The translations under genes and the position numbers were made by a program. From NCBI GenBank assembly GCA_020845495.1, contig JADLFM010000023.1, positions 1 to 64,000 of the forward strand: DNA of 64,000 bases. Reading direction: 5' to 3'. This document shows, one piece after another, positions 8,517 through 17,314 of this stretch (the first letter of the stretch is position 1; each line of letters begins with the position of its first letter). Below the pieces are notes generated by a model that saw only the letters and a list, made by a program, of their open reading frames with translations, ran no database searches and was not told where the DNA came from. The DNA comes from Chloroflexota bacterium. GTDB lineage: Bacteria; Chloroflexota; UBA6077; JACCZL01.

Positions 8517-8905
8517 TGCCTCGGCGGGACCACGCTCGTGGATCATGTCGCATGTGGCTGAGAGCCCTCACCTCTTACCCGTCTCCCGTGCGCGGGAGAG
8601 GGGGCGGCTGATCCGAAAGCGCCGATGCTCAACCAGTGGTGATGTGACCCGCTAGCAGAGGAGCAGGTCGGCAATCTGTTCGGCTTTGCTACGCGCGCAT
8701 CGCGTGGTCGGACCGCCGCTTCGCCGTGCGTGCCGTGCTATCGGCCCACGTAAATATGCACCTCGAAGTGCCAGAACAGATATCGTAGAGGCTGGCGAGG
8801 GGGGTGTTCGCGCCCGCGTGTTGGGCAGCCCTCCGCCCCGAAGTCATGGTTCCACGGTACAGAGGCGCGAGGGTGCGCCAGTACGCGTCCGATGGGCATG
8901 GTGAG
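8517..8905. other. 389-bp intergenic region between queF and the AraC regulator
   Basis: Holds the degenerate palindrome at 8565-8607; I see no convincing gene in it. An in-frame GTG at 8804 could extend the AraC protein by 34 residues, but that extension (Ala/Arg/Val-rich) has no family feature. Confidence 0.5.
8565..8607. repeat. Degenerate copy of the CCCTCACC... palindrome
   Basis: CCCTCACCTCTTACCC followed by CTCCCGTGCGCGGGAG and a G-rich end. It shares the outer CCCTCAC box and central hairpin with the element at 6244-6295, but the 3' outer arm is eroded. Confidence 0.55.
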
Positions 8906-9841
8906 ATGCATCACAGGTCGCCCGCATCGATCGAGCAGCCGTCATGGGGGTCGTTCCCGGTGCCGCGCCTGGCCGGCGAGCGGGGCGCCGTCGAGGAACT
9001 GCTGGCAGCGACCACCTGCGACGTGCGGCTCGCGGGAGCCTACTGCTTCGACGGTGCGTGGGATGTGCCGACCCGGATCACGCCTCACTACATCCTGTGT
9101 ATCGGGGTAGCTGGCAGGGCTGAGGTCACCATCGGCAGCGAGCGCTTCCTGCTCGCACGAGATACGCTGATCCTGACGCCGCCACATGTGCCTCAGGCAT
9201 TCGTCAAGGTTTCGGAAGAGGATCTCGGCTTTTACACTGTCCATTTCACAGCCCAGGTGTACGGCTTCCTGGACTCGCCTTCGCTGTACCGGCTGCCGTT
9301 CACGCTCACCCTGCCGCCGCCGCGCATGCTCGACTTCCAGGCCGCTGCTCGGCGGATTGTGGAGGAGTTGGCCACCGCGCGGCCCGGCTGTTTGCTCGCC
9401 GCTGCCGGCGAGTGCGCTCGGATGCTCGCCTGGCTGTGGCGCGAGACCGCCGACCGTGGCGGCGCTCAGGCAGAACACGATGTCACGGCCGTCGCGGCGC
9501 TGCCTCGGCTTGCACCGGTGCTCCGAACCATCCAGGCACGCTACGCTGAGCCGCTGCGCGTGCGCGACCTGGCCTCGGCGGTGCACCTGCACCCGGCCTG
9601 GTTCTCCACGCGATTCAAGCAACTGACGGGCCTCTCGCCGGCCCAGTACCTGATGCGGTATCGCCTGGAGCGTGCCCGCGAGCTCCTCGCCTCCTCGGAT
9701 CAGTCAGTCCGCGAGATCGCCGCCATGACCGGCTTCCAGGATCCGCTGTATCTGAGCCGCCAGTTCCGCCGCCTGCTCGGTACCTCGCCCACGGCGTATC
9801 GGCGGTCCGCGAGTCTCGCCACGCGCCTCCTGGAGCCATAA
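8906..9841 (+). CDS. AraC family transcriptional regulator with cupin-type sensor domain
   Basis: About 311 residues from ATG 8906; the ribosome site is weak, and a GTG at 8804 is the alternative start. Residues about 55-150 form a cupin-like ligand domain ('VAGRAEVTIGSERFLLARDTLILTPPHVPQAF'). The last 100 residues carry two helix-turn-helix units: 'LRVRDLASAVHLHPAWFSTRFKQLTGLSPAQYL', then 'SVREIAAMTGFQDPLYLSRQFRRLLGTSPTAYRR'. Such proteins activate sugar or stress genes when bound to a ligand. It lies upstream of the DUF455 gene; its targets are unknown. Confidence 0.88.
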   Translation: MHHRSPASIEQPSWGSFPVPRLAGERGAVEELLAATTCDVRLAGAYCFDGAWDVPTRITPHYILCIGVAGRAEVTIGSERFLLARDTLILTPPHVPQAFVKVSEEDLGFYTVHFTAQVYGFLDSPSLYRLPFTLTLPPPRMLDFQAAARRIVEELATARPGCLLAAAGECARMLAWLWRETADRGGAQAEHDVTAVAALPRLAPVLRTIQARYAEPLRVRDLASAVHLHPAWFSTRFKQLTGLSPAQYLMRYRLERARELLASSDQSVREIAAMTGFQDPLYLSRQFRRLLGTSPTAYRRSASLATRLLEP

Positions 9842-9964
9842 GCCGGCACAACAATCGTCCATATTGTCATAAAACCGGAATCTTCTCCCCGAGCGCGCCC
9901 GAGCGTACCCTCAGTTTGGGCTCCGGTGCGTGGAGGTATCGAGAGCCGGGGAGGGTGGTCCACC

Positions 9965-11656
9965 ATGGTGGTGCGCGACGTCCAAGCGACGCCAATACTG
10001 GCGGAAGCCGGTGCGACGAACGGTCCTGGCCTTGCGGCGCTGTTGCCTCCCGACACTCGACGTCTCGGCGGTACGTTCGACGTCCGCGAGGCAGGTCGGC
10101 GCGTGGTGCGTTACCAGATGGTCACGTTCCAGGTCATGCGACTGCTCGGCGGCTGGCTCGCCAAGATCCCAGAATACGAGCTCAAGCTAGAGATCGGCCG
10201 CCACGTCTGGCAGGATGCGCAGGCTACCGAGGCGCTCAAGCAGCGCACCGCCGAGCTTCGCATTCCACCCGACGCGGATCGGCGGCTCCCAGTCGAACTG
10301 CAACAGTGGCTCGACGCCATCGACGCGGCCGAAACGCCGCTTCAGTTTCTCGTCGGTGTCTATCGTGTCCTGAAGCCCCGCGCGTGCGCGGCGATGCAGT
10401 ACCATGCCGCCGCTACTGACCAGGTCTGTGACGCCCCGACCGTGCGGGTGCTGCGTCTCATCGTCGCCGAGCTTTCGGAGCAGATCGCCTGGGGCGAAGC
10501 AGCAATTCAGGCGTTGTGCGCCGACGACGCCGAACGTGCGACCGAGGTCGGCACCTGGCAGGCTCGGCTCGAGGCGCTGCTAGCCGCTGCCGGCGGCCTG
10601 CTGGCGGGGGGGACGCCCCAACCGTCCGCGCCGGACACCACGCCGGAGCTGGCGATGCAGAGCGTCACCGCCCTACCGGGCGCACAAACTCCTCGCTCCG
10701 AGCGTCTGCTGATCGCTGCCCGGGATGCGCGGTTCTACATCGACCTTTCGCCACGGGTGCTGCCCGAAGACGACGATCCGCCCGAGCTGCTGGAGCTCGA
10801 GGCTGTTCTGGAAGCTCGGCGGCGAACGAGTGCGCTGCCGGCGGAGTCAGAGCAGCACGCGCCCGAGGGAGAGCGGGGGCTACCGCCGCCGGTCCGCCTC
10901 GCCGAGCGCGATGCCCGCTTCGACGTGGTGTCGCCGGCCGAGCAGGCCGAGCGAATGCCCCCGCCCGGCGACGACTGGCTGGAGAAGGGCCGCCGTCTCA
11001 TGCACGGCATGCTGGACAACGAGATGCATGCCGCCGAAATCTCGGGGCGCAATTCGTACGAGTTCCCGCAGATGCCCTGGGACTTCCACATCGACATGGC
11101 GCGCGTCGTCTGGGATGAGATCCGCCATTCCGAGGAGACCAGGAAGCACCTCGAAGACCTGGGCGGGCAGGTCGGCATGTATCCGATCGTGCCGGGCAAC
11201 TTCGCCTATCGCATCCAGCTCGACCTTCTCCATCGGCTCCAGGATCTCCACCGGCGTGGCGAGCTCGGCGGGCTCAATGGCCTGCTCAAGAGCCGCAATA
11301 CCTTCCAGGGGATGGGCGACGAGACCGGCGCGCGGATGTTCGACTTCATCCAGGCCGACGAGACCCGCCACGTGGCGATTGGCAACCGCTGGGTCAAATG
11401 GCTGCTGCACGACGATCAGGGCGCATTGAAGACCCTGGCGGACGAGGTGGAGCGGCAGCGGCAGGCCCACGATGCGTGCGTGGTCCATCTGGTCAAGGCT
11501 GCGCTCGGGGCGGCCGACGAATCCGATGCGCCGATCCAGGCGTCGGGCGACGAGCCGACGCCGGTCAACGTGATCTCGCTGCGGATTGCCGGCTTTACTG
11601 ACGAGGAGATCGCCGAGTTGGTGCAGAAGGGCGGCGGCAACGCGGCCCTGGAATAG
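9965..11656 (+). CDS. Double-domain DUF455 ferritin-like protein
   Basis: 563 residues from ATG 9965, preceded by GGGGAGG. The C-terminal half (about 335-520) is a complete DUF455 ferritin-like four-helix bundle with likely di-iron ligands in LDNEMHAAEI, VVWDEIRHSE (W383, E385, H388) and DETRHVAIGNRW. The N-terminal half (about 45-195) looks like a second bundle in which the matching motif reads VVWDEIRHS -> HVWQDAQAT, with the acidic and His ligands lost or changed. An Ala/Pro linker joins them. DUF455 proteins are MiaE-like and of uncertain chemistry. It ends in a hairpin and stands alone. Confidence 0.8.
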   Translation: MVVRDVQATPILAEAGATNGPGLAALLPPDTRRLGGTFDVREAGRRVVRYQMVTFQVMRLLGGWLAKIPEYELKLEIGRHVWQDAQATEALKQRTAELRIPPDADRRLPVELQQWLDAIDAAETPLQFLVGVYRVLKPRACAAMQYHAAATDQVCDAPTVRVLRLIVAELSEQIAWGEAAIQALCADDAERATEVGTWQARLEALLAAAGGLLAGGTPQPSAPDTTPELAMQSVTALPGAQTPRSERLLIAARDARFYIDLSPRVLPEDDDPPELLELEAVLEARRRTSALPAESEQHAPEGERGLPPPVRLAERDARFDVVSPAEQAERMPPPGDDWLEKGRRLMHGMLDNEMHAAEISGRNSYEFPQMPWDFHIDMARVVWDEIRHSEETRKHLEDLGGQVGMYPIVPGNFAYRIQLDLLHRLQDLHRRGELGGLNGLLKSRNTFQGMGDETGARMFDFIQADETRHVAIGNRWVKWLLHDDQGALKTLADEVERQRQAHDACVVHLVKAALGAADESDAPIQASGDEPTPVNVISLRIAGFTDEEIAELVQKGGGNAALE

Positions 11657-11666
11657 CGTGCAGCCG

Positions 11667-11697
11667 AGCGCGGCGGTACCCAATCTACCGCCGCGCT
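11667..11697. terminator. Hairpin after the DUF455 gene
   Basis: Perfect 12-bp inverted repeat AGCGCGGCGGTA / TACCGCCGCGCT with a 7-nt loop, 10 bp after the stop. There is no T run. Confidence 0.65.
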
Positions 11698-11899
11698 GAC
11701 ATCGATGCTCGCGCTCCTCCATGCTGATGCTGGCGAGTGGCTCCTTCGAGTGGCACCCGCCGACGTCATGATGGTGGCGTACGAGCGCTGGTAACCAGTC
11801 ACCGCGACCAACGTACGGGAGCGGTGCGGGCGTTCTCCCTGTGGATACGAGGCGGTATCTCTATCGCGGCTCGCATGCCGCTACCCGGGAGGGGGGACC

Positions 11900-13747
11900 A
11901 TGAGTCAGGGTGGACTCGGCGTTCGGATGAATCGACGCACATTTCTACGGACCGTGCCGGCCTTGCTCGGCGTGCCGGCGTTGATGCTTGGGGCAGCCTG
12001 CCGGGCGCAGGCGCCAAATGCACCAGCGGCGTCGCAGGGCGCCGCTCCGAGCAGCCAGTCGGCGCCGGCCGCATCAGCCACGTCCCCAGCAGCAGGGCAA
12101 GCTGCCCCGGCTGCGCAAGCTCCGGCCGCGGCTCCTCCGACCGCCGCGCCGCCGCAGTTGGCGGCGACCACCACCACCAGCAACGCTGCGGCCGGCACCG
12201 CTGCTACCACCGGCTTGATGCGCCCAACTGACGGCACCCCCAAGCGAGGCGGCACGCTGCGCATTGCCGGCGGCACCACCACCTCACCGCATTTTGACCT
12301 GCATCAGGGCGCAACCGTCCATTCGCTGTCGCACACCTACAACAATCTCGTCCGCAAGGATCTGACGGACGGGTTCAGGACGATCATCCCCGACCTGGCC
12401 GTGGCGTGGGACGTTTCGCCAGATAAGCTGAGCTACACGTTCCGGCTCCGCGACGGCGTGAAGTTCCATGATGGCACCCCATTCACCTCGGCCGACGTGG
12501 TGGCAACATTCAACCGGATCATGTCCCCGCCACAGGGTATCGCCAGCGTCTTCCGGAGCCAGCTCGAGATGGTCGATCGGGTCGAAGCGCCCGATCCGCG
12601 CACCGCGCGCTTCGTGCTCAAGCACCCATCCCTCGTGCTCATGGAAGTGCTCTCCCAGCCGGGCATGATCGTCTACTCCAAGAAGGCGATCGACGAGAAC
12701 GGCGGCGATCTCCGCAAGGCGGTTGCGCCGGGCACCGGCGCCTTCATCTACAAGGACTACAAGGCCGGCGAGAAGTGGTCGTTCGCGCGCAACCCGGAGT
12801 ACTGGGACAAGGAGCTGCCGTACGTCGACGCGCTCGAGATGATCGACACTCCGCAACTCAGCGATCGTGGGACCGCGGTCCTGACGGGCCAGGCCGATAT
12901 GACCTGGAACGCTTCGGTGGATACCTGGAAAGAAGGGCAGACCCGCAAGGACGCCATCACGGCGGCGCAACTCCCGAACTTTGGCGCCCACACCGCCCAC
13001 CTCAACAACGAGAAGGGGCCGCTCGGCGACAAGCGGGTGCGGCGGGCGATCCACCTGGCGGTCAGCCGGCAGAACATCTTCAAGGCGTATCAGAACCAGG
13101 AGCCGATCTTCCTCGGTCGTTGGATGTCGTACGTGTCGCCGGGCTCCCCGGGCCTCGCGGACATCGAGAAGCTACCGGGCTACCGCGCCGACAAGTCAGC
13201 CGACCTCGCCGAAGCAAAGAAGCTGATGGCGGACGCCGGCCATCCGAACGGATTCGGCCCCATCGAACTGCTCTCGGCGACGGCGCCGTGGGCGGCCGAG
13301 ATCATGGCGCCCGTGTTCGCCGACGAGCTCAAGCGGACGCTCGGTATCGAGACCAAGATCCGCCTGATCGAGCGCAGCCTGCTGATCGAGGAGTACAAGA
13401 AGGGCTCCTTCGACATCCTGGTCGAGACTCAGTTTGCCTGCCCGATCGCCGACTTCACGATCGCCTGGAACGACTACATGAAGACCGGCGCCGCGAAGAA
13501 CTGGTCGCGCTTCAGCAGCAAGGAGTTCGACGGGCTGCTGGACAAGCTCAACGTGGAAGGCGACGCCGGAAAGCAGAAGGCGCTGTTCCAGCAGGGTATG
13601 GACATGCTGGACCAGGAGATGCCGTTCTTCGTCACCGGCTTCACCGCCCATTCGCCGATGTGGCGCAACAACGTCAAGGGGCTCGCCCTCGACAAGCGCG
13701 TCTACTCGGAGTGGGGCCGGGTCGAAACCGCGTGGCTCGACCGCTGA
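11900..13747 (+). CDS. Family 5 (Opp/Dpp-type) substrate-binding lipoprotein with Tat signal
   Basis: 615 residues; ATG 11900 follows GGGAGGGGGG. Twin-Arg motif NRRTFLR (RR 12-13), hydrophobic stretch, lipobox ending Cys34, then a long Ala/Gln/Pro linker to about residue 115. The SBP_bac_5 fold follows: 'DLAVAWDVSPDKLSYTFRLRDGVKFHDGTPFTSADVVATFNRI' (about 165-210). It captures oligopeptides, nickel chelates or glycosides outside the membrane. It starts an operon with two permeases (9 and 29 bp gaps) but no ATPase genes. Ligand unknown. Confidence 0.93.
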   Translation: MSQGGLGVRMNRRTFLRTVPALLGVPALMLGAACRAQAPNAPAASQGAAPSSQSAPAASATSPAAGQAAPAAQAPAAAPPTAAPPQLAATTTTSNAAAGTAATTGLMRPTDGTPKRGGTLRIAGGTTTSPHFDLHQGATVHSLSHTYNNLVRKDLTDGFRTIIPDLAVAWDVSPDKLSYTFRLRDGVKFHDGTPFTSADVVATFNRIMSPPQGIASVFRSQLEMVDRVEAPDPRTARFVLKHPSLVLMEVLSQPGMIVYSKKAIDENGGDLRKAVAPGTGAFIYKDYKAGEKWSFARNPEYWDKELPYVDALEMIDTPQLSDRGTAVLTGQADMTWNASVDTWKEGQTRKDAITAAQLPNFGAHTAHLNNEKGPLGDKRVRRAIHLAVSRQNIFKAYQNQEPIFLGRWMSYVSPGSPGLADIEKLPGYRADKSADLAEAKKLMADAGHPNGFGPIELLSATAPWAAEIMAPVFADELKRTLGIETKIRLIERSLLIEEYKKGSFDILVETQFACPIADFTIAWNDYMKTGAAKNWSRFSSKEFDGLLDKLNVEGDAGKQKALFQQGMDMLDQEMPFFVTGFTAHSPMWRNNVKGLALDKRVYSEWGRVETAWLDR

Positions 13748-13756
13748 GGCGATCGC

Positions 13757-14716
13757 ATGCGAATCTACCTCCTGCAACGCGCGCTCGCGGGCTTCGTGAC
13801 GCTGATCGGCGTGACGATCTTGATCTTCCTGGCCATGCGAGTTCTGCCCGGCGATCCGCTCGCGATGATGACCGCTGAAAGCGGCGTGACCTATACCTTG
13901 AGCGGCGAGGAGCTTCAGGCCGCCCGCGCCGCGCTCGGACTGGATCGCCCCTACTACGAGCAGTACTTGTCGTGGATCGCGGATGTCGCGCGCGGCGATC
14001 TCGGCAAGTCGTTCTGGCGCGAGGAGCCGATCAACGACTTGATCGTGCGGCGTGGGCCGATCACGCTCCAGATCGCCCTCCTGGCTGTGGTGCTGTCCTG
14101 GGTGATTGGCGTACCCGTCGGGGTACTGAGCGCGGTCCGCCGTAACACTACCCCTGACTACGTCTCCCGGGTGCTAGTGATCTTCTTCGTGGCCGTGCCG
14201 CCGTTTTGGATGGGGTTGCTGGTGGTGTTGGGGGGGGTGTTGATCTTCAACTGGCGCCCGTCACTCACGGTCGTCCAGTTCTGGGAAGACCCGTCCACGA
14301 ATCTCCAGATGATCCTGGGGCCGGCCGCCGTCCTGGGTGTGGGGCTTGCGGCCCTGACCGCGCGCATGACCCGCTCGGCGACCCTGGAAATCCTGCACGA
14401 TGATTTCGTACGGACGGCGCGCGCCAAAGGCCTGCTGGAGCGGATCGTGGTGGGGCGTCACGTCCTCCGCAATGCGTTGCTGCCCGTCGTGACCGTCTCG
14501 GGGCTGGCCCTCGGCGGATTGATCGGCGGATCGGTCTCGGTAGAGCGCGCCTTCGGGGTGCCTGGGTTGGGCACGGCACTGGTGATGGCGTTCGCGCAAC
14601 GCGACTGGATGGTCATCCAGAACCTGGTGCTGTTGTACGGGATCGTCTTCACCTTCGTGAACCTGTCGATCGACGTCACGTATGCGTTGCTCGATCCGCG
14701 CGTCGCGTTCCGCTAG
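13757..14716 (+). CDS. Opp/Dpp-type ABC permease (DppB-like)
   Basis: 319 residues. N-terminal helix 'RIYLLQRALAGFVTLIGVTILIFLAMRVLPGDPL' carries the DppB family LPGDP signature. The cytoplasmic coupling loop 'FVRTARAKGLLERIVVGRHVLRNALLPVV' lies near 220-250. Six membrane segments. It lies 9 bp after the binding protein and pairs with the DppC-like protein that follows. Confidence 0.93.
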   Translation: MRIYLLQRALAGFVTLIGVTILIFLAMRVLPGDPLAMMTAESGVTYTLSGEELQAARAALGLDRPYYEQYLSWIADVARGDLGKSFWREEPINDLIVRRGPITLQIALLAVVLSWVIGVPVGVLSAVRRNTTPDYVSRVLVIFFVAVPPFWMGLLVVLGGVLIFNWRPSLTVVQFWEDPSTNLQMILGPAAVLGVGLAALTARMTRSATLEILHDDFVRTARAKGLLERIVVGRHVLRNALLPVVTVSGLALGGLIGGSVSVERAFGVPGLGTALVMAFAQRDWMVIQNLVLLYGIVFTFVNLSIDVTYALLDPRVAFR

Positions 14717-14745
14717 CCCTGCGCACGAGCTCTTGGGAGGAGCCG

Positions 14746-15690
14746 ATGGCGAAGATCGACGTAATTGAGGGCGCCCCGGCCGAGCGGGCGGGGCCGTCCG
14801 GCGCGGTTCCTGAGGTGGTTATCGCGGCGCGGCGGCGCGGCCCGACTGGCGTAAGACGCTTCGTACGGTCGTCGCCATTGGGCACCATTGCCCTGCTCTT
14901 CTTACTGGTGGTGATCGTGATGGCGATCCTGGCAGACGTCATCACGTACTGGGATCCGCTCCTGACGGACTATGGCAGCACCCGCGCGGCGCCCTCGGCG
15001 ATGCACGTGCTCGGGACCGACCATCTGGGCCGGGATGTCTGGAGCCGGATCGTGACTGGTGCCCGGATCTCGCTGTACGTTGCCTTCGTGGCCGTGCTGG
15101 CGGGCGACGGCGTGGGGCTCGTCTGGGGGGTCGTGAGCGGCTATTTTGGGGGGCGCGTGGACATGGTGAGCCAGCGCATCCTGGACGCGCTGCTCTCGTT
15201 CCCTGGCCTGATCCTGGCCATGTTGTTGCTGGTCGGGCTCGGAGCGGGGCTGTCCACCGTCATCATCGCCATCGCCGTCACGCGTATCCCGCTCTCCACC
15301 CGCGTCATCCGCTCGGTGGCGCTCACGACCAAAAGCCTGGCGTACGTGGAAGCGGCGCGCACGGTGGGAGCGTCGCCGATCCGCATCCTCGCCCGCCACG
15401 TGGCGCCGCAGTGCATCGCGCCGTTCCTGGTGATCGTCTCGGCCAACATCGGTGTCGCCATCACGACTGAGGCAGGGCTGAGCTTCCTGGGGATTGGCAT
15501 CCCGCCGCCAAGCCCCACCTGGGGCAACATGCTGGGCGGGGTTCTGGCCGAGTCGTTCAAGCCGCCCTGGTGGCTGGTCGTGTACCCTGGCCTGGCCCTG
15601 ACGTTGACGGTCCTGGCCGCCAACCTGTTCGGCGACGCGCTCCGGGACTTCCTCGATCCCCGTCTGCGCGGCCGGCTCTCCGACCTCTAG
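14746..15690 (+). CDS. Opp/Dpp-type ABC permease (DppC-like)
   Basis: 314 residues; ATG 14746 follows GGGAGGAG. It has a short cytoplasmic N-tail, the DppC hallmark 'HVLGTDHLGRDVWSRIVTGARISL' near 85-110, the coupling loop 'YVEAARTVGASPIRILARHVAPQC', and the C-terminal 'SFLGIGIPPPSPTWGNML'. It forms the transmembrane channel with the DppB-like partner. No OppD/OppF ATPase follows; the next gene is convergent. Confidence 0.93.
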   Translation: MAKIDVIEGAPAERAGPSGAVPEVVIAARRRGPTGVRRFVRSSPLGTIALLFLLVVIVMAILADVITYWDPLLTDYGSTRAAPSAMHVLGTDHLGRDVWSRIVTGARISLYVAFVAVLAGDGVGLVWGVVSGYFGGRVDMVSQRILDALLSFPGLILAMLLLVGLGAGLSTVIIAIAVTRIPLSTRVIRSVALTTKSLAYVEAARTVGASPIRILARHVAPQCIAPFLVIVSANIGVAITTEAGLSFLGIGIPPPSPTWGNMLGGVLAESFKPPWWLVVYPGLALTLTVLAANLFGDALRDFLDPRLRGRLSDL

Positions 15691-15752
15691 CGTCTCAGAT
15701 CGCTACCGGGCGTGGACGACCGGTGGCCTGACTCCCGAGCATCCGATGTTAG

Positions 15753-16652
15753 CTATCTGTTGCCCCGCGATCCGCCGTGCGCTGACTGGCTGTCCAGGGC
15801 GGCAGCCAGGCGGCGAATCGGCCCGCCCAGGCGGTGTCGCTCACCAAGGGCTCGCAACCGCTCGTCGTCGCGCGGGCCAGAGCGTCGGGTGACGGCGATG
15901 TCGGTGCGGATCGGCACGACCTTGCGCATCGCCTCCAGGTAGTCGCGAGCGGCGTCGAGGCGCTTCGCCAGGGCTGGGGGATGATGCTTCAGGTCGGCCA
16001 GAAGGGCGTCGATGGACGGATACGCTGTGACCAGTTTGCGGGCCGTCTTCTCGCCCACCCCGGCCACACCCGGCAGCCCGTCCGAGGGATCGCCGCGTAA
16101 CGTCGCGTACTCGACGTAGCGCGAGGCCGGCACGCCGTACTTCGCCTCAACCGCCGCCTCATCAAACGCCATGAGGTCCGAGACGCCCTTCTGGGTGAAG
16201 AGTAGCCGGACGGTGGGGGCACGGTCGCGGACCAGTTGGAGCAGATCGCGATCGCCGGTCACGATCTCGATGGTGTCGCCGGGCGCGGCCTGCATGCAGA
16301 GCGCCCCGATGGCGTCGTCAGCTTCCCATTCGGGCGCGCTGGCTCGCTCGGCCCCGAAGGCGTCCAGCACCGCTTCGAGCAGGTCGAACTGGGGCGGCAA
16401 GCCGGCCGGATCGGGGGGCCGGTGCGCTTTAAAGTTGGGATACACGGCCACGCGGGCGGCCGGACGCCAGTCGTCGTCGTAGACGTGGACGATGGCGTCT
16501 GGCCGATGGCTCGCGAGCAAGCGCGCGGTCATGTCGAGATAGCCGTGGACGGCGTTCACGGGCTGGCCCTCGGCGTCGGCGATGGTCGTCGGCAGGCCAA
16601 AGAAGGCTCGGTACATCAGGCTCGACGTGTCGAGCAGCAGTCGATGCGCCAC
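15753..16652 (-). CDS. 5'-3' exonuclease (FEN / PolI N-terminal domain type)
   Basis: 299 residues. Stand-alone flap endonuclease-like fold: metal-binding acidic residues in LLLDTSSLMYRAFFG (Asp8), VYDDDWRP, EWEADDAIG, VTGDRDLLQL and LRGDPSDGLPG, then the helix-hairpin-helix VAGVGEKTARKL that grips duplex DNA. Only the 5' nuclease module is present, with no polymerase domain, as in many genomes where a separate copy backs up PolI in Okazaki fragment processing or repair. It is convergent with the DppC-like gene. Confidence 0.92.
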   Translation of the reverse strand: MAHRLLLDTSSLMYRAFFGLPTTIADAEGQPVNAVHGYLDMTARLLASHRPDAIVHVYDDDWRPAARVAVYPNFKAHRPPDPAGLPPQFDLLEAVLDAFGAERASAPEWEADDAIGALCMQAAPGDTIEIVTGDRDLLQLVRDRAPTVRLLFTQKGVSDLMAFDEAAVEAKYGVPASRYVEYATLRGDPSDGLPGVAGVGEKTARKLVTAYPSIDALLADLKHHPPALAKRLDAARDYLEAMRKVVPIRTDIAVTRRSGPRDDERLRALGERHRLGGPIRRLAAALDSQSAHGGSRGNR

Positions 16653-16775
16653 GCTCTCCCGCTACCTCCTGGATGCCGCTCGTGCCATGCCCGGACGCGT
16701 GGGCATCCGCGATCCGATCTGGCTGGTGTCCGCGCCGCGACCCCCGTGGCGTACCGATCCCACGAGCCCTGCGCG

Positions 16776-17183
16776 CTAGAGCGTGATGACGTGATCTGGC
16801 GGGTTGCCGGCCAGCGCGCCGTACAGGTCCGGGAAGCAGCCGACCTGCACACCCTCGACGGTGTCCTTCGGGTGCGTCTTGAGCGGTGACTTCAGCCCGC
16901 CGGAGGCGGCGTCCACAGGCGGCGCGCCGTCGAGCTCAGCCAGGCCACGCTCGAGCGCGCACTGGTCGCAGAGCATCAGCAGGATGTTCTGTTCCTTCGC
17001 GACCTTCGCCAACCGCTCCCCGAGCGGATCGCCCTGGCGGAGCGCGTAGGTATTGTCGTCGAAGAAGAACATTCCGACGACGTCCACGCCATGGATGCCT
17101 TGCTCGAGTTGCGGGAGGATCATCTTGCCGAGCTTATAGCTGACCGTGTGTCCGGTTGTGCTGAAAATATAGGCGACTTTCAC
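16776..17183 (-). CDS. DsrE/DsrF-like small protein with CxxC motif
   Basis: 135 residues from GTG 17183, chosen because GGAGG lies 8 nt upstream and the family begins with the MKVAYIFSTTG beta strand; a frame extending to 17369 has no site. The DsrE fold is suggested by the alternating strands and 'VVGMFFFDDNTYAL'. Cys72 and Cys75 (LCDQCALERG) form a CxxC pair where sulfur-relay DsrE proteins place their active Cys. DsrE proteins carry sulfur or act in redox relay. The partner is unknown and no sulfur-oxidation genes are nearby. Confidence 0.72.
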   Translation of the reverse strand: MKVAYIFSTTGHTVSYKLGKMILPQLEQGIHGVDVVGMFFFDDNTYALRQGDPLGERLAKVAKEQNILLMLCDQCALERGLAELDGAPPVDAASGGLKSPLKTHPKDTVEGVQVGCFPDLYGALAGNPPDHVITL

Positions 17184-17314
17184 GCTTGTGACCTCCGCGA
17201 TCCGTACCCGCCGTCGCGGGCGCCCTCGAAGGATAGGCGTCCTGGTGAGGTGCCGGCCACCGGCCGACGTACCACCGGACCAGCGGACTACCTGTCTGCT
17301 ATCGTGACCGCGCC

